Assembly (NCBI GenBank): GCA_963821735.1
Contig: CAWGFK010000055.1
Coordinates: 682,001 to 746,000 of the forward strand
DNA from: Laspinema sp963821735
GTDB lineage: Bacteria > Cyanobacteriota > Cyanobacteriia > Cyanobacteriales > Laspinemataceae
Direction of reading: 5' to 3'
Length of the DNA: 64,000 nt
Notes under the pieces: generated by a model
Told to the model about the DNA's origin: nothing
The model's input: the letters and a program-made list of their open reading frames with translations, nothing else
Databases searched by the model: none
In this document: in pieces, positions 55,314-64,000 of the stretch
How the letters are laid out: each line of letters begins with the position of its first letter
Position numbering within the stretch: position 1 is the first letter of the stretch
Translations under genes and position numbers: made by a program

Positions 55314-55925
55314 ATGGCAAATCCAGAACAGCTTGAACTAATCCGACAAGGCGTGGAAGCCTGGAATCAGTGGCGCAAGGACAATCCCACCGTCGAAGTG
55401 GACCTGAGCGAAGCCAATCTCAGTGGAGCCAGCCTTAGTCATACCAAGCTGGAGGAAGCCGAACTCATCAAAGCCAATTTAGTCAGAGCCAATCTCGTCG
55501 GGGCCAATTTAGTCAGAGCCAACCTCCGGGAAGCCGACTTGAGTCATGCCAACCTCAGCCACACCAATCTCAGCGAGGTTTACTTGTTGGCTGGGTTCCT
55601 CAGAAGTGCCAACCTCCAACGCGCCAACCTCGTCAATGCCAACTTGATAGGGGCCAACTTGTTCGAGGCTGACTTGAGTGAAGCGGAACTGACTGCGGCT
55701 AACCTCAGTGGCGCTTTCTTCCGTAAAGCCAAACTCAATGGGGCCAACCTCAGCAAAGCCCAACTGGTCCAAGCTAATTTCGACCATGCTCAACTGGTTG
55801 GGGCTAGACTGGTTGGGGCTAGACTGGTTGAGGTAGACTTGAGTGATGCCAATCTGACCGACGCGAATGCCCTGGCTGCCAATTTCCAGGATGCGGTGAT
55901 GACAGGCGCTTGTTTGGATGGTTAG
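55314..55925 (+). CDS. Pentapeptide-repeat protein
   Basis: A 203-residue protein. A short head (MANPEQLELIRQGVEAWNQW) is common to many cyanobacterial pentapeptide proteins, and about 30 A(D/N)LxxA repeats follow (ADLSHANLSHTNLSEVYL, ANLVNANLIGANLFEADL). These fold as a right-handed square beta-helix; the function of this type is unknown. The ATG at 55314 has AAAGAG upstream and puts the conserved head at the start. The reading frame on the opposite strand is a mirror of the repeat and not a gene. Confidence 0.88.
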   Translation: MANPEQLELIRQGVEAWNQWRKDNPTVEVDLSEANLSGASLSHTKLEEAELIKANLVRANLVGANLVRANLREADLSHANLSHTNLSEVYLLAGFLRSANLQRANLVNANLIGANLFEADLSEAELTAANLSGAFFRKAKLNGANLSKAQLVQANFDHAQLVGARLVGARLVEVDLSDANLTDANALAANFQDAVMTGACLDG

Positions 55926-56285
55926 CGCGTTAATGAGTACACCAATCTCAACTTTGCTTTTTCCTAGTTTTAGTTGCAGTCGTTGTCGGATTAGCTTTCG
56001 GTGCTCTTTTGGCAGCTTTGGTCCGCGCCGGTTATAGAAGTAACGAACGGAGAATTATCGGGGTTGGGGCTTAAGTTAATCCCACTTTCCATAAACGTTG
56101 CTACCTTTACTCACAAGTTGAAAAGGGTATGAGACGGTAGCGCTCAAATCTCTATCAATGGAAGGGTGTATGCGGCTGACTGATTCGGTATCGTGAAATG
56201 AAGTAGCCATAATCCTCAGCAATCTGGAACGGTTGGCTGGTTGGACAGGCAGCACAATAATTTAGAGTTAGCATAATTTGATTCC
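55926..56285. other. Intergenic, no gene seen
   Basis: A short plus-strand stretch just after the pentapeptide gene (about 55950-56030) could encode a hydrophobic peptide, but without a ribosome binding site it is not called. The promoter of the redox-enzyme gene should be here. Confidence 0.4.
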
Positions 56286-57386
56286 ATGCCAAACACGATA
56301 GAGATATTTCCTTCTTCACACTCGCCGAGTTTTTCCAAAAAGCAATCCGCACTCCCAAATTATGAAGCAGCCGAGCGGCAATTTATCAATTTGCTAGAAG
56401 TCGAGGATTTAGACAAGACGGTGGAGACAAAACCGTTAGTTGTCAGGGATTTTGAAAGCGCGATCGCCTCTGCAATTCAATCGGCTTACCAACAGGAACC
56501 GGGCGATGATGCCGCTCACCGCTTCTTGCAGCGGGTGCTTTACCGCATCAACCGCCTCAACTTGTTTTGGTACGACGATTTACGCCGCTACAACAACGAA
56601 CGATCGCACTATTTACGTTCTGTGCGCGATCGCATTGAGGAACCTTGGCAGCAGTGGGAAATCGCGCAAATCGACGTTGCAGCGCTGCAAAAATTGCCAT
56701 CGGTCAAGCAAGCGCTGCGCGATCGCGCCGCCGCCGATGTCGATCCTCCTTTGAACCCCAGCGATCGCTATTTGCGCGAACAGATGACAGCAGCCGGATA
56801 CAGACACCTGCTGGCGATCGCCTCTTTCGACGGTTTAGTTGAAGCCAGCCGCCTTTCTCGCATCCTCGGCGGCGCGGGCAACGAAATTCAGTGCACCCTT
56901 ACCCGAGTGCTGCTCGAAGAATACGGCGGCGGTCGCCTCCCCCGCAAGCACTCGACCTTTTTTGCTCAAATGCTGGCTGAATTCGATATGAGTACGCAAC
57001 CGGAAGCGTACTTTGATTTAGTGCCTTGGCAAGTGCTCTGCGGCATCAATCACAACTTCCTGCTTACCGAACGCAAGCGCCATTTTCTGCGCTACAACGG
57101 CGGACTCACTTATTTTGAGGTGGCGGGGCCTGTGGCTTACCGCAATTATCTAGCTGCCGCCCAGCGTCTGGGCCTCTCGGAGGCTGCGATGGGTTATTGG
57201 GAACTGCACATCAAAGAAGATGAGCGTCACGGTCGCTGGATGTTGGATGAAGTGGCGATCCCGCTGGTTGATAGATACCCGCAGGAGGCGTGGGAGCTGG
57301 TGTTGGGGTACGATCAGGAGAAGTTGCTCGGCGATCGGGCGGCTGCTGCTGTCGTGCGATCGATCCAAGCCACCGAACACAATTAA
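56286..57386 (+). CDS. Iron-containing redox enzyme (heme-oxygenase-like fold)
   Basis: A 366-residue protein of the heme-oxygenase-like diiron oxidase group. The C-terminal domain (about 170-355) has helices with candidate metal ligands: EIQCTLTRVLLEEYGGG, FFAQMLAEF, and YWELHIKEDERHGRWML, where the E-x-H-x-E-D-x-R-H pattern fits a diiron site. The N-terminal 150 residues are helical. Known members cut or oxidise fatty acids or amino-acid-derived substrates; the substrate here is not known. A convergent methyltransferase gene lies 52 bases away. The ATG has no strong ribosome binding site. Confidence 0.78.
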   Translation: MPNTIEIFPSSHSPSFSKKQSALPNYEAAERQFINLLEVEDLDKTVETKPLVVRDFESAIASAIQSAYQQEPGDDAAHRFLQRVLYRINRLNLFWYDDLRRYNNERSHYLRSVRDRIEEPWQQWEIAQIDVAALQKLPSVKQALRDRAAADVDPPLNPSDRYLREQMTAAGYRHLLAIASFDGLVEASRLSRILGGAGNEIQCTLTRVLLEEYGGGRLPRKHSTFFAQMLAEFDMSTQPEAYFDLVPWQVLCGINHNFLLTERKRHFLRYNGGLTYFEVAGPVAYRNYLAAAQRLGLSEAAMGYWELHIKEDERHGRWMLDEVAIPLVDRYPQEAWELVLGYDQEKLLGDRAAAAVVRSIQATEHN

Positions 57387-57399
57387 CCGCTATATCCTA

Positions 57400-57424
57400 G
57401 GGTGGGTCAGAGACTGACGCACCC
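57400..57424. terminator. Hairpin terminator between convergent genes
   Basis: GGGTGGGTCAG and CTGACGCACCC pair with a single G-G mismatch around an AGA loop. It lies between the redox-enzyme gene and the methyltransferase gene and could end both transcripts. Confidence 0.55.
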
Positions 57425-57438
57425 TACCAGGAATTAGC

Positions 57439-58158
57439 TTAAAATGCTGTCATTAACTTAATTAGCTCCCTCGACAAATCTCTTTGCGCTTTTTGCTGCT
57501 TCTTAAACAAAACTCCAGCCAGCAGATAGATATTTTCCGAATAAAAAGCCATTCCCTGTTCTCGCAGAGTGGCGATCGCGCTTTTCACCTTGGGTTCCGA
57601 GCTATAATAGCCAAAATTTAAAGGTGCAATCTCAAAATTCGCAACCGAGTAGCCTCGATCCAAAGCATAATCGCTCAACCCCACCGGATTAGAATAGCTA
57701 GAAACCATCAGCAAAACTTCGTCGCACCCCAGAGATAAAAGTTTTTTAGCAATTGTACAACCATCTCTCCCACCGTGCAACAGCGGCTGGTAAATCTTAT
57801 CATCCACCGCTGGCAAGTAAGGCGGATTTGAGATGACACAATCCGCCGACTCGTATAAAGGTGAATCAAAAAAAGAGCAATTGTTGACCGTGTATCGTTC
57901 GCTCAGTTTATATTCCTTAATTTGAGACTGAGCAATTTTCCACGCTACTTTGTTTAGCTCAAATCCGTGGATTGTCCCGTCAAAATCCGCTCTCAGCAAA
58001 GACTTAATAACTGGACTTCCCTCTCCTGAACCAAACTCTACGATAAGTCGAGAACTATTGCTGGCATTTAACACTAAACTTTCCAAGCAGTGCGCGTAAA
58101 ACTCCGATTCTTCCGGGCAGTGGAATACCTGTTTCAGGGGATGGGATAAAGTGAGCAT
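57439..58158 (-). CDS. SAM-dependent methyltransferase with NPPY motif
   Basis: A 239-residue class I methyltransferase: motif I IVEFGSGEGSPVI (about 40-52), acidic turn HGFELN, and motif IV CVISNPPYLP (about 108-117). NPPY is typical of N-methyltransferases acting on glutamine (PrmC/HemK) or adenine, so a protein or nucleic-acid substrate is possible. A location next to an iron redox enzyme may instead mean a small-molecule substrate. No DNA-recognition domain is seen. Confidence 0.78.
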   Translation of the reverse strand: MLTLSHPLKQVFHCPEESEFYAHCLESLVLNASNSSRLIVEFGSGEGSPVIKSLLRADFDGTIHGFELNKVAWKIAQSQIKEYKLSERYTVNNCSFFDSPLYESADCVISNPPYLPAVDDKIYQPLLHGGRDGCTIAKKLLSLGCDEVLLMVSSYSNPVGLSDYALDRGYSVANFEIAPLNFGYYSSEPKVKSAIATLREQGMAFYSENIYLLAGVLFKKQQKAQRDLSRELIKLMTAF

Positions 58159-58530
58159 AAATTCTGTACCAAATTTGACTATTTTAAAAGTATCTAATAA
58201 TTAATATTGCAGCCCTCTATCCCTAGAGCTATTTTATCAAATTGTGAAATCTCTATTCCGGTTTTACCGGATGCAATCTAGTAACTATTACTGCCGACAT
58301 ATAAGAAATTTAGCTAGATTAATCCGATTGACAGATGGCAATTATAGCAATTGCTGTTGAGAGAGTATTTAAGCAACTATATTGTAAATTTGAATAGTGT
58401 CAGATATGACCTTTTTTAATTATTCAGTTCTGCTTCTGCGTCGCCAACAGCTTAACTCAGCACCCGTTGCCACCCTAGATTCTGATCGCACTCGCTAACT
58501 CCCCGAGACCTTTGATCCGATCCACAGTTA

Positions 58531-58917
58531 GGGAACTCCAAAAAATAAAATCTCCAAAACGTTCGTTCGTAGTGACTGCTCAACGGAATAGCCCCGTAAA
58601 TGTAGGGGCGCAAGCATTGCGCCCCTACACCTACCTTCCTTCCAGTGCAACGTTTGGAGGATTTATATTTTGCAATCCCCTTAGACGCCTATTCTCTTAA
58701 GCGACGATCGCCAAGGTAGAGTTTTGTTGCGATAGCTGGTTAGCAATGAGCAAGGTTTTGAGTTTTGGAGGAGCCATTTTTTGCGCTCAGTTCATTGCTG
58801 ATTGACTGATCGCCCCGAAGAAATGGGCTATTTTTTCCCCTCGCCAATAGGACCATTCTGTTTTGGTGGGTGTCAGTTGTCCTAAGGGAACTCCATAAAA
58901 TAAAATCTCCCAAAAAG
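58531..58917. repeat. Pair of about 30-bp direct repeats
   Basis: GGGAACTCCAAAAAATAAAA (58531) and GGGAACTCCATAAAATAAAA (58886) continue as TCTCC and AAAA. The distance is 355 bases. They may bound a small mobile or deleted segment. Confidence 0.55.
58601..58629. repeat. GTAGGGGCG-type hairpin repeat
   Basis: TGTAGGGGCGCAA and TTGCGCCCCTACA form a 13-bp perfect stem with a 3-base loop. It is of the same family as the GTAGGGGCGTATTGCATACG sequence of the MITE-like element at 10533. Confidence 0.75.
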
Positions 58918-59571
58918 TAGCGCGACTGAAGGGTGGGGCTACACGGATTGAGCGAAGTCATGCCCGAAGGGCTATAGCCCGCCTGCGTGGCGTCATACAG
59001 TGTTGCGGTGTTCAGTTCCTGCCAGTGTTGTTTTTGTGATATTGGACGGGGAGCGTCTTGGGCAAGGAGAAACTGATACTGCCTGCTGACGAGAAATTTA
59101 AGGTGAGATCGTGTATGGCGATCTCTACAACAAAATTTTTACAGTTGTCGAGAATGGTCAGTACCGCCCAGGCCAAGAGGCTTTGGGCTGGTGATGATCC
59201 CATTAATGAAGGGGTCATCTTTTCCATCGCCAATAAAACCACTTTGTTTGGATTCAGGGGCCATTCGGCGAGAGCAAAATTTTAGAATGAAATAGCCCTA
59301 CAATTATGCCCCTTTTACTCTCTCCCCGTCCTCAACCTTCCTCTAATGCCATAACAAAATCAGTAACAATAACAAACTCAAATTCAGAAACAATAACGAA
59401 ATCAGAAACAGAATATTGATATTTTCTAGTGGGAACCGCTATAGGGTGTCTTTCACCTTGTGAAAACCACCGTCAGGTTAACATCTACACCCGAATATTT
59501 GCTGTTGAAGCGGATTGTCGAATCTCTGTTGAGAGGCAAAATTTCTTACCGCTTCAACACCCTACAAATGC

Positions 59572-60960
59572 TCACCAAGGAGAGCCAATCGTGGTGAAGG
59601 CAGACCAGTAATAGGGATGGGAAAGAGGGGTTGTCTGGGAGCCAAATAATTCAAGCGGGAGAGAAATCCCCTCGGATTCTCCCCTGAATCGCAGGATGCC
59701 GTTTTCGATGGTGACGGTCCCGCGAATCATGGCAATTTGTGCTTGGCGCAAGGCTTCTGCTTTCAGGGGTGCGGTGCTTAACTCCTTGTAAAATTCCGTC
59801 ATTAAGGCTAAGGTTCCTTCATCGCTGACATACCACAAACTGGCGATCGCTGTTTTTACTCCCGCTTGGACGGCAAATCCCGCAAAGCCTAATTCGGCTT
59901 TTTCATCCCCTAGCGCAGTCCGACAAGCAGAGAGCACTAATAACTCCACTTGTGGATTCTGCCATCCCAGGGTTCGCAGTTGATCCAGACCTAGTTTTTC
60001 ATCCCATAATTGAATATAGGAATTACTCAAAGCACCGGCACTAAATTCTCCATGAGTTGCCAGATGAATAATCTCATAGGGATAATTATGCCGCGTTGCA
60101 ATCAGATTGGCACGGGTAAAGTCGGCATTCAATAACTGGACACCTGGCCAAAGCTGCTCAGTGATGGTGGAGAGTTCCACCGGCACGGCAGGTAAGGGAT
60201 TGAGTTCGGTAAAGGTACTGGCTCCCATTGCTAAGACGCGGGTATTCGCCAGGGAGCGATACCGCATATTGGTTAAGCTGATGCTGGGAATCAACGCAAG
60301 AGGGTATTTTTCAATGAGGAACTGCTCTCCATCATGTAAGGCGGCGATCGGTAAGGCGCGTAATCCCGAATCCATGCTAAATAGCAGGGTATCGATGCCG
60401 TTGGCCTCTAGTTCGGCTTGGATGGGTGAGATCAGCCACTGATAGAGTTGTTGTGCTTCCCGTAAATAGTTCTGGGAATGGCGACGATTGGGAGTGGTCA
60501 GTTCTCCCCGAAATGCTATAACGGCTTGGAGGAGGGTCTCCCGGTCAGTCGCTACGGTTCGCCGGATGGGAGCACCATTGGCGGTGATGACAATCAATTC
60601 TAATTGCTCAGGTTGAACTAAAGTATAAATTATTGCCGGGTTTGAGCCGGTTTCGCGGCTGATGTTACCCAGGCTATCGCGAATCCCTTGGAGACTGGTG
60701 GGGACTTCTTGGAACTCGGAGCCAAAATACTCGGCAAATTCTTGCGATCGCAGTTCTTCGATGCCACCAACGGCTTCAACGAGGTTCCCAGAGGCCAGGT
60801 TCTGGTTGAGGTTATAGCGCGATATATCGAGGATTTGAGATGTGGAAACTGGGTTATTGACAACGGTGGATTGAGGGGGTTGAACGTTGCCTGGGTTGGT
60901 GACGATTTCTATGGGAGCGGAACTTGGTATCAGGGGTTGAGCGGTGTTTCCCTCTGGCAT
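59572..60960 (-). CDS. CHAT-domain (caspase-like) protease part of a hemagglutinin-CHAT protein
   Basis: A 462-residue frame starting at ATG 60960. Residues 1-45 are a Pro-rich linker; about 50-160 is a helical region; the CHAT domain covers about 165-460 with the His motif IIHLATHGEF (His303) and the Cys motif LVLSACRTALGD (Cys346), both present. CHAT is a caspase-like peptidase found in cyanobacterial surface proteins and defence modules. The frame has no ribosome binding site at its ATG and is preceded by a stop in a multiply shifted linker, so it is probably the 3' part of the gene that continues at 61535. Confidence 0.82.
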   Translation of the reverse strand: MPEGNTAQPLIPSSAPIEIVTNPGNVQPPQSTVVNNPVSTSQILDISRYNLNQNLASGNLVEAVGGIEELRSQEFAEYFGSEFQEVPTSLQGIRDSLGNISRETGSNPAIIYTLVQPEQLELIVITANGAPIRRTVATDRETLLQAVIAFRGELTTPNRRHSQNYLREAQQLYQWLISPIQAELEANGIDTLLFSMDSGLRALPIAALHDGEQFLIEKYPLALIPSISLTNMRYRSLANTRVLAMGASTFTELNPLPAVPVELSTITEQLWPGVQLLNADFTRANLIATRHNYPYEIIHLATHGEFSAGALSNSYIQLWDEKLGLDQLRTLGWQNPQVELLVLSACRTALGDEKAELGFAGFAVQAGVKTAIASLWYVSDEGTLALMTEFYKELSTAPLKAEALRQAQIAMIRGTVTIENGILRFRGESEGISLPLELFGSQTTPLSHPYYWSAFTTIGSPW

Positions 60961-61534
60961 AGCTATAACCGCACCGGTCGTGTTTCATCGGTACACTGTG
61001 AGTGTCCTGAATCTGCCGGTGGGATGTGAGGTTCCCCTACCGTTGCGGGGACTGGGTTCGTGTCCTCGGTTTCGGGGGATTGCACCGGCTGAGGTGGCGG
61101 GGCACCATCTCCCCTGGGGCGATCGCCGGGGGCACGATAACCCCTGGGGTGGCGGTTTCTGTCTCTGTCTGTCTCTGTCCCTGGCAACTGTGGGGTCGCC
61201 ACTAGTCGGTTGTGCCGGAGGTTCACCGGATGGGTTGGTACTGGGTGAATCTGCCACAGTCTCTTCTGTCGGCGGTACACTACTCTGCTGTCTGGGGTGG
61301 CAAATCTGAAGCGGGTTCAATGGGTGTAGATTGCTGCGGCGATCGGGGTTGTGAGTGGTTCAGGTTCCGGTTCAGGTTCAGGTTCCGGTTCCGGTTCAGG
61401 TTCCGGTTCAGGTTCCGTTTTGGCGTGATTCCTGCCTCATCACCCGAGGTGGAGATCGTAACCTCACTAGGGCCTCCTAGCTCCGAGAGTGGCGGTAATA
61501 TTTCCCGTTGAGATCGTTCCGCCCCGGGTACTCA
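60961..61534 (-). pseudogene. Frameshifted low-complexity linker between hemagglutinin repeats and CHAT
   Basis: Each of the three minus-strand frames takes turns giving plausible linker protein: RGGTISTGNITATLG, then SEVTISTSGDEAGITP, then (EP)n encoded by GAACCT/GAACCG repeats (61354-61420), then PPTEETVADSPSTNPSGEPP, then ETATPGVIVPPAIAPGE, then PPPQPVQSPETEDTNPVP. At least five frame changes in 570 bases, many at G or C runs, mean this stretch either was misread or has truly decayed. Confidence 0.65.
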
Positions 61535-64000
61535 CTAAGTTAATTCACCCGCTTCCAATTGTCCACTCGTATCTATATTTCCCGTGGTCACATTTCCACC
61601 AGCACTGAGGTCAACGGTCCCTCCTGCTCCTTGGGTTGAGGTGGCGAGAATATTTCCGGTTGTAATATTCCCCAAAATGCTGTTAATCAGGACATTCCCC
61701 GCATTTAAAAAGCCGCTGGTGGTAATATTTCCTGTGGTAATATCGCCATTGGCTTCTAGCTCAACGTCACCCCCTTCTCCGGTCTCACTACGGGTGGAAA
61801 TATCACCCGTGGTGATCGTTTCTTCTGCACGGAGTCGGACATCGCCACCGTCGGTGGTCACATCTTGCAAGGTAATGTGTTCTTCCGCCACAATGATCAC
61901 CTCTTTTAAGGGGTCGTTACTACCGATCGCCCCGCCCACTCTCACGTTACCGGCATTAATCAGTAGGCGATAGTTGCCGTCAATGGTACTGGTGGCAGTC
62001 ACATCTCCATATCCCGTGGCATCGCTGCCAGTGATCACCGCCGTATCCCGTTGCAAGGAAATTGGTGCATCAATGTTGACATTCCCCTGATTGGTGGTGA
62101 TATCTCCATTCAAGGCCAGATTTTGACCCCTGATGGTTAATCCCGTTAAGGCAGTGATATTTCCCAAGGAATTGCCTAATTCCACGTTTCCACGAGCATT
62201 CACGGTTAACTGATTCGCGCCATTGACGGTGCCACTGAGGGTGATGTTACCTGCATCTTGCGTACTCAGGGTGGCATCGTTGCTGAGTTGAATGGCGTCG
62301 CTGTTTAGGGCGATGTTACCATTTTCTGAGGTAATATTTCCCCCTAACTGGGTTTGGGGAGCAATTAAAGTGAGGGAACCGTTGCCAATTAGGGTAGTGT
62401 TGCCAGTGACGGAGATAGACCCCGGTTCGAGAGGAACTTGCACAATGGTGGGGTCGGAGAGGGTGATGTTGGCGATCGCCACGGTCCCACTGCCATCACT
62501 CCGTCCGATAGTCACCCCTGTAAATCCGTCTTGCAGGTTGGCGATATCAGTAGCAGTTAGGGTAAATTCGGCATTGGCATTGGCATCGCCGATCGCCATA
62601 CTTTGGGTGGGGTTGGTCGGTTGCAGCACCAAGTTACCCGTGCCTCGGACAAAACCGCCTAAGTTGATATCATTGGCAGTGAGGGTTAAATCTTGGGTAT
62701 CGGCGGTGAGGGTAGAACCCAAGGTGAGGGCACCGCTTCCGGCGTTAAAGTTGCCAGCATTAACACCCAGTTCGATAGGACTATTCAACGTGATGCCATT
62801 GGTTGTGGCGACTTCACCATTGACGGTGGCGAGATTGCCATTCAGGGTCAATTGCTGTAAGGGGGAACTGCTACCGACTGCACCCCGCAACTGCACGTTG
62901 CCACTGCCGGAATCTATGGTCAATTCTCCACTGCCATCGACTGCGCTCGTTAGGGTAATATTCCCATTATTGGTAATATTCACCGCATTGTTGATTTCTG
63001 TCTGACCTTGGAGATTTACCGGGCCCGTTGTATTATCAATACTAGCAGCATTGAGGGTGAGGGTCGGTGCAGTCAGCGTGAGACCCCCGGTGCTGGTGAT
63101 TGTTCCATCCAGGGCGATCACACCCGTAGGAGACTGGATTGTAGTCGGGACTGGGAGAGAGGTACTGCCAATGGTGATGTTGCCACTGCCATCGGTTTGT
63201 CCAATGGTGACGCTGCGGAATCCACTGCCGAAGTTGGCGAGTTCGTCAGCAGTTAAATCCAGGTCCGTTGTCGTCTCCGAACCGCCGATTGCAATATTCG
63301 TGGAGGGGTTTGCTGGTTGCAGGAACACTTGTCCGCTACCGCTGAGGCGACCCCCCAAGTCTATCTCACTGCCGGTGAAGATTAAATCCTGGAATTGGGA
63401 CGTGAGGGAGGAACTGAAGGCGAGACTGCCGGTGCCTGCATTAAATGTTCCTCCGCTGTTGCTGACGGTGACGGGACTATTTAACGTGATGCCGTTGGTG
63501 GTGACAACTGCGCCGTTGACAGTCACATTCCCTGCGGTAACCGTTACCTGTTCTAGGGGAGTGATACTGCCGATCGCACCCCCGAAGGTGACATCACTCG
63601 AACCGGCAGTGATATTCAGACTCCCACTGCCATTAATCGCACCGGACAGGGAAATATTGCCGGTGTTGCTGAGATTGACAGCATTGGTAATTTGTGTATC
63701 TCCGGTGAGGTTCAGTTCCCCCCCGGTATTACTGAGTTCGCTATTCAGATTGAGGGTAGAGGCATTCAGGGTAATGCCACCATTCCCCGAAACTGCGCCA
63801 TTCACCGTGATATCACCGGCAGGCGATCGCACCGCAACTGGATCATTAAAGCTGGCACTTTCAATCACCACGCTACCGCTGCCATTGGTCCGTCCGATCG
63901 CAATACTGCGGAATCCATCCTGTAATTGCGCCAATTCTGCGGCAGTCATATCTAAACCGGCAGTATTTTCAGAACCCCCGATGGCGATTTCCTGAGAGGG
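61535..64000 (-). CDS. Filamentous-hemagglutinin-type repeat protein, 5' end outside window
   Basis: The frame is open at the window edge, so the start lies outside; at least 821 residues are visible. The protein is a beta-helix-type adhesin of Gly/Asn/Thr-rich units (e.g. SGSGNVQLRGAVGS, NGITLNSP). Three larger repeats of about 225 residues are clear; each starts LTADELANFGSGFRSVTIG or similar (the first copy MTAAELAQLQDGFRSIAIG) and ends near SMAIGD. In cyanobacteria such repeats follow a TPS secretion domain and are often fused to CHAT, which is what the downstream frame suggests. The product is probably secreted or surface-bound. Many long frames on the other strand are shadows. Confidence 0.85.
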   Translation of the reverse strand, partial: PSQEIAIGGSENTAGLDMTAAELAQLQDGFRSIAIGRTNGSGSVVIESASFNDPVAVRSPAGDITVNGAVSGNGGITLNASTLNLNSELSNTGGELNLTGDTQITNAVNLSNTGNISLSGAINGSGSLNITAGSSDVTFGGAIGSITPLEQVTVTAGNVTVNGAVVTTNGITLNSPVTVSNSGGTFNAGTGSLAFSSSLTSQFQDLIFTGSEIDLGGRLSGSGQVFLQPANPSTNIAIGGSETTTDLDLTADELANFGSGFRSVTIGQTDGSGNITIGSTSLPVPTTIQSPTGVIALDGTITSTGGLTLTAPTLTLNAASIDNTTGPVNLQGQTEINNAVNITNNGNITLTSAVDGSGELTIDSGSGNVQLRGAVGSSSPLQQLTLNGNLATVNGEVATTNGITLNSPIELGVNAGNFNAGSGALTLGSTLTADTQDLTLTANDINLGGFVRGTGNLVLQPTNPTQSMAIGDANANAEFTLTATDIANLQDGFTGVTIGRSDGSGTVAIANITLSDPTIVQVPLEPGSISVTGNTTLIGNGSLTLIAPQTQLGGNITSENGNIALNSDAIQLSNDATLSTQDAGNITLSGTVNGANQLTVNARGNVELGNSLGNITALTGLTIRGQNLALNGDITTNQGNVNIDAPISLQRDTAVITGSDATGYGDVTATSTIDGNYRLLINAGNVRVGGAIGSNDPLKEVIIVAEEHITLQDVTTDGGDVRLRAEETITTGDISTRSETGEGGDVELEANGDITTGNITTSGFLNAGNVLINSILGNITTGNILATSTQGAGGTVDLSAGGNVTTGNIDTSGQLEAGELT

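Larger units (their letters stand above)
58159..59571. other. Intergenic region with dispersed repeats
   Basis: No supported gene in 1.4 kb. Noted are two copies of a sequence starting GGGAACTCCA and continuing A/T-rich to TCTCC-AAAA (58531 and 58886), a hairpin with TGTAGGGGCGCAA arms (58601-58629), and two related minus-strand stretches (near 58790 and 59200) that both contain MVLLA. The region looks like decayed mobile DNA. Confidence 0.55.

Noticed and set aside
55509..55793. Minus-strand frame opposite the pentapeptide gene
   Set aside because: It is the mirror of the pentapeptide code (VGxxEV repeats) with no independent support.
62292..63995. Long open frames on the plus strand opposite the hemagglutinin repeats
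   Set aside because: They mirror a repetitive coding region, lack ribosome binding sites and read as low-complexity Pro/Val/Leu strings.

Overview
The window is chromosomal DNA from a filamentous-type cyanobacterium, probably of the Oscillatoriales (inference). The cyanobacterial signs are very frequent HIP1 sites (GCGATCGC) in and between genes, an ndhF-ndhD-CO2-hydration cluster of the NDH-1 carbon-uptake type, a fasciclin protein, a DUF2811 protein, AIM24 paralogs, CHAT proteins and hemagglutinin-repeat proteins. Both ends cut genes: a minus-strand gene starts at 88 and leaves on the left, and a hemagglutinin-repeat gene leaves on the right.

Layout. 0-12 kb: Ser/Thr kinase, small conserved proteins, a cluster of DnaA-box-like sites (3108-3181), an OmpR-type response regulator, a REC-histidine kinase, a DUF2141 exported protein, a TPR protein and an Ig/beta-propeller membrane-anchored protein; the last two converge on a 298-bp palindromic, MITE-like element. 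13-19 kb: inducible CO2-uptake NDH-1 genes (ndhF, ndhD, cup) with a fasciclin gene facing them. 19-24 kb: a NACHT ATPase with membrane segments, divergent from three tandem AIM24 genes. 23.8-29 kb: a tRNA-Met(CAU) with stem mismatches, a tyrosine recombinase, and a wrecked type I restriction locus (hsdS stub, intact AlbA/HATPase-type gene, hsdR stub) interrupted by an IS4-like element. 29.7-42.7 kb: a one-strand exopolysaccharide locus with Wzc-type tyrosine autokinase, Wzx-type flippase, Wzy-like polymerase, three glycosyltransferases, two sulfotransferases, an acetyltransferase and a GH74-like secreted protein, which points to a sulfated and acetylated exopolysaccharide. 42.8-50.5 kb: an IS1-like element, a CHAT remnant, a 1047-residue eCIS-core (DUF4157) protein carrying a dinucleotide-binding oxidoreductase-like payload, a Tle1-like lipase, and a small exported protein, with a dispersed repeat around the last two. 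50.8-58.2 kb: an MFS/BT1 transporter, a TnpB gene with its right end, a pentapeptide-repeat protein, an iron-containing redox enzyme and a methyltransferase. 59.6-64 kb: a hemagglutinin-repeat and CHAT gene broken in its low-complexity linker.

The most novel-looking locus is the eCIS-core/oxidoreductase fusion with its lipase neighbour, which could be injection-system or polymorphic-toxin cargo encoded away from structural genes. The sulfated-EPS locus is the most coherent pathway.

Caution: at least five otherwise normal genes (ndhF, NACHT, second AIM24, IS4 transposase, GT2) are each broken by one base, mostly in a short homopolymer, and the hemagglutinin-CHAT linker changes frame several times. 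This looks more like consensus indel errors than independent gene deaths, but sequence alone cannot decide. All product names come from reading motifs by eye; no database search was run.
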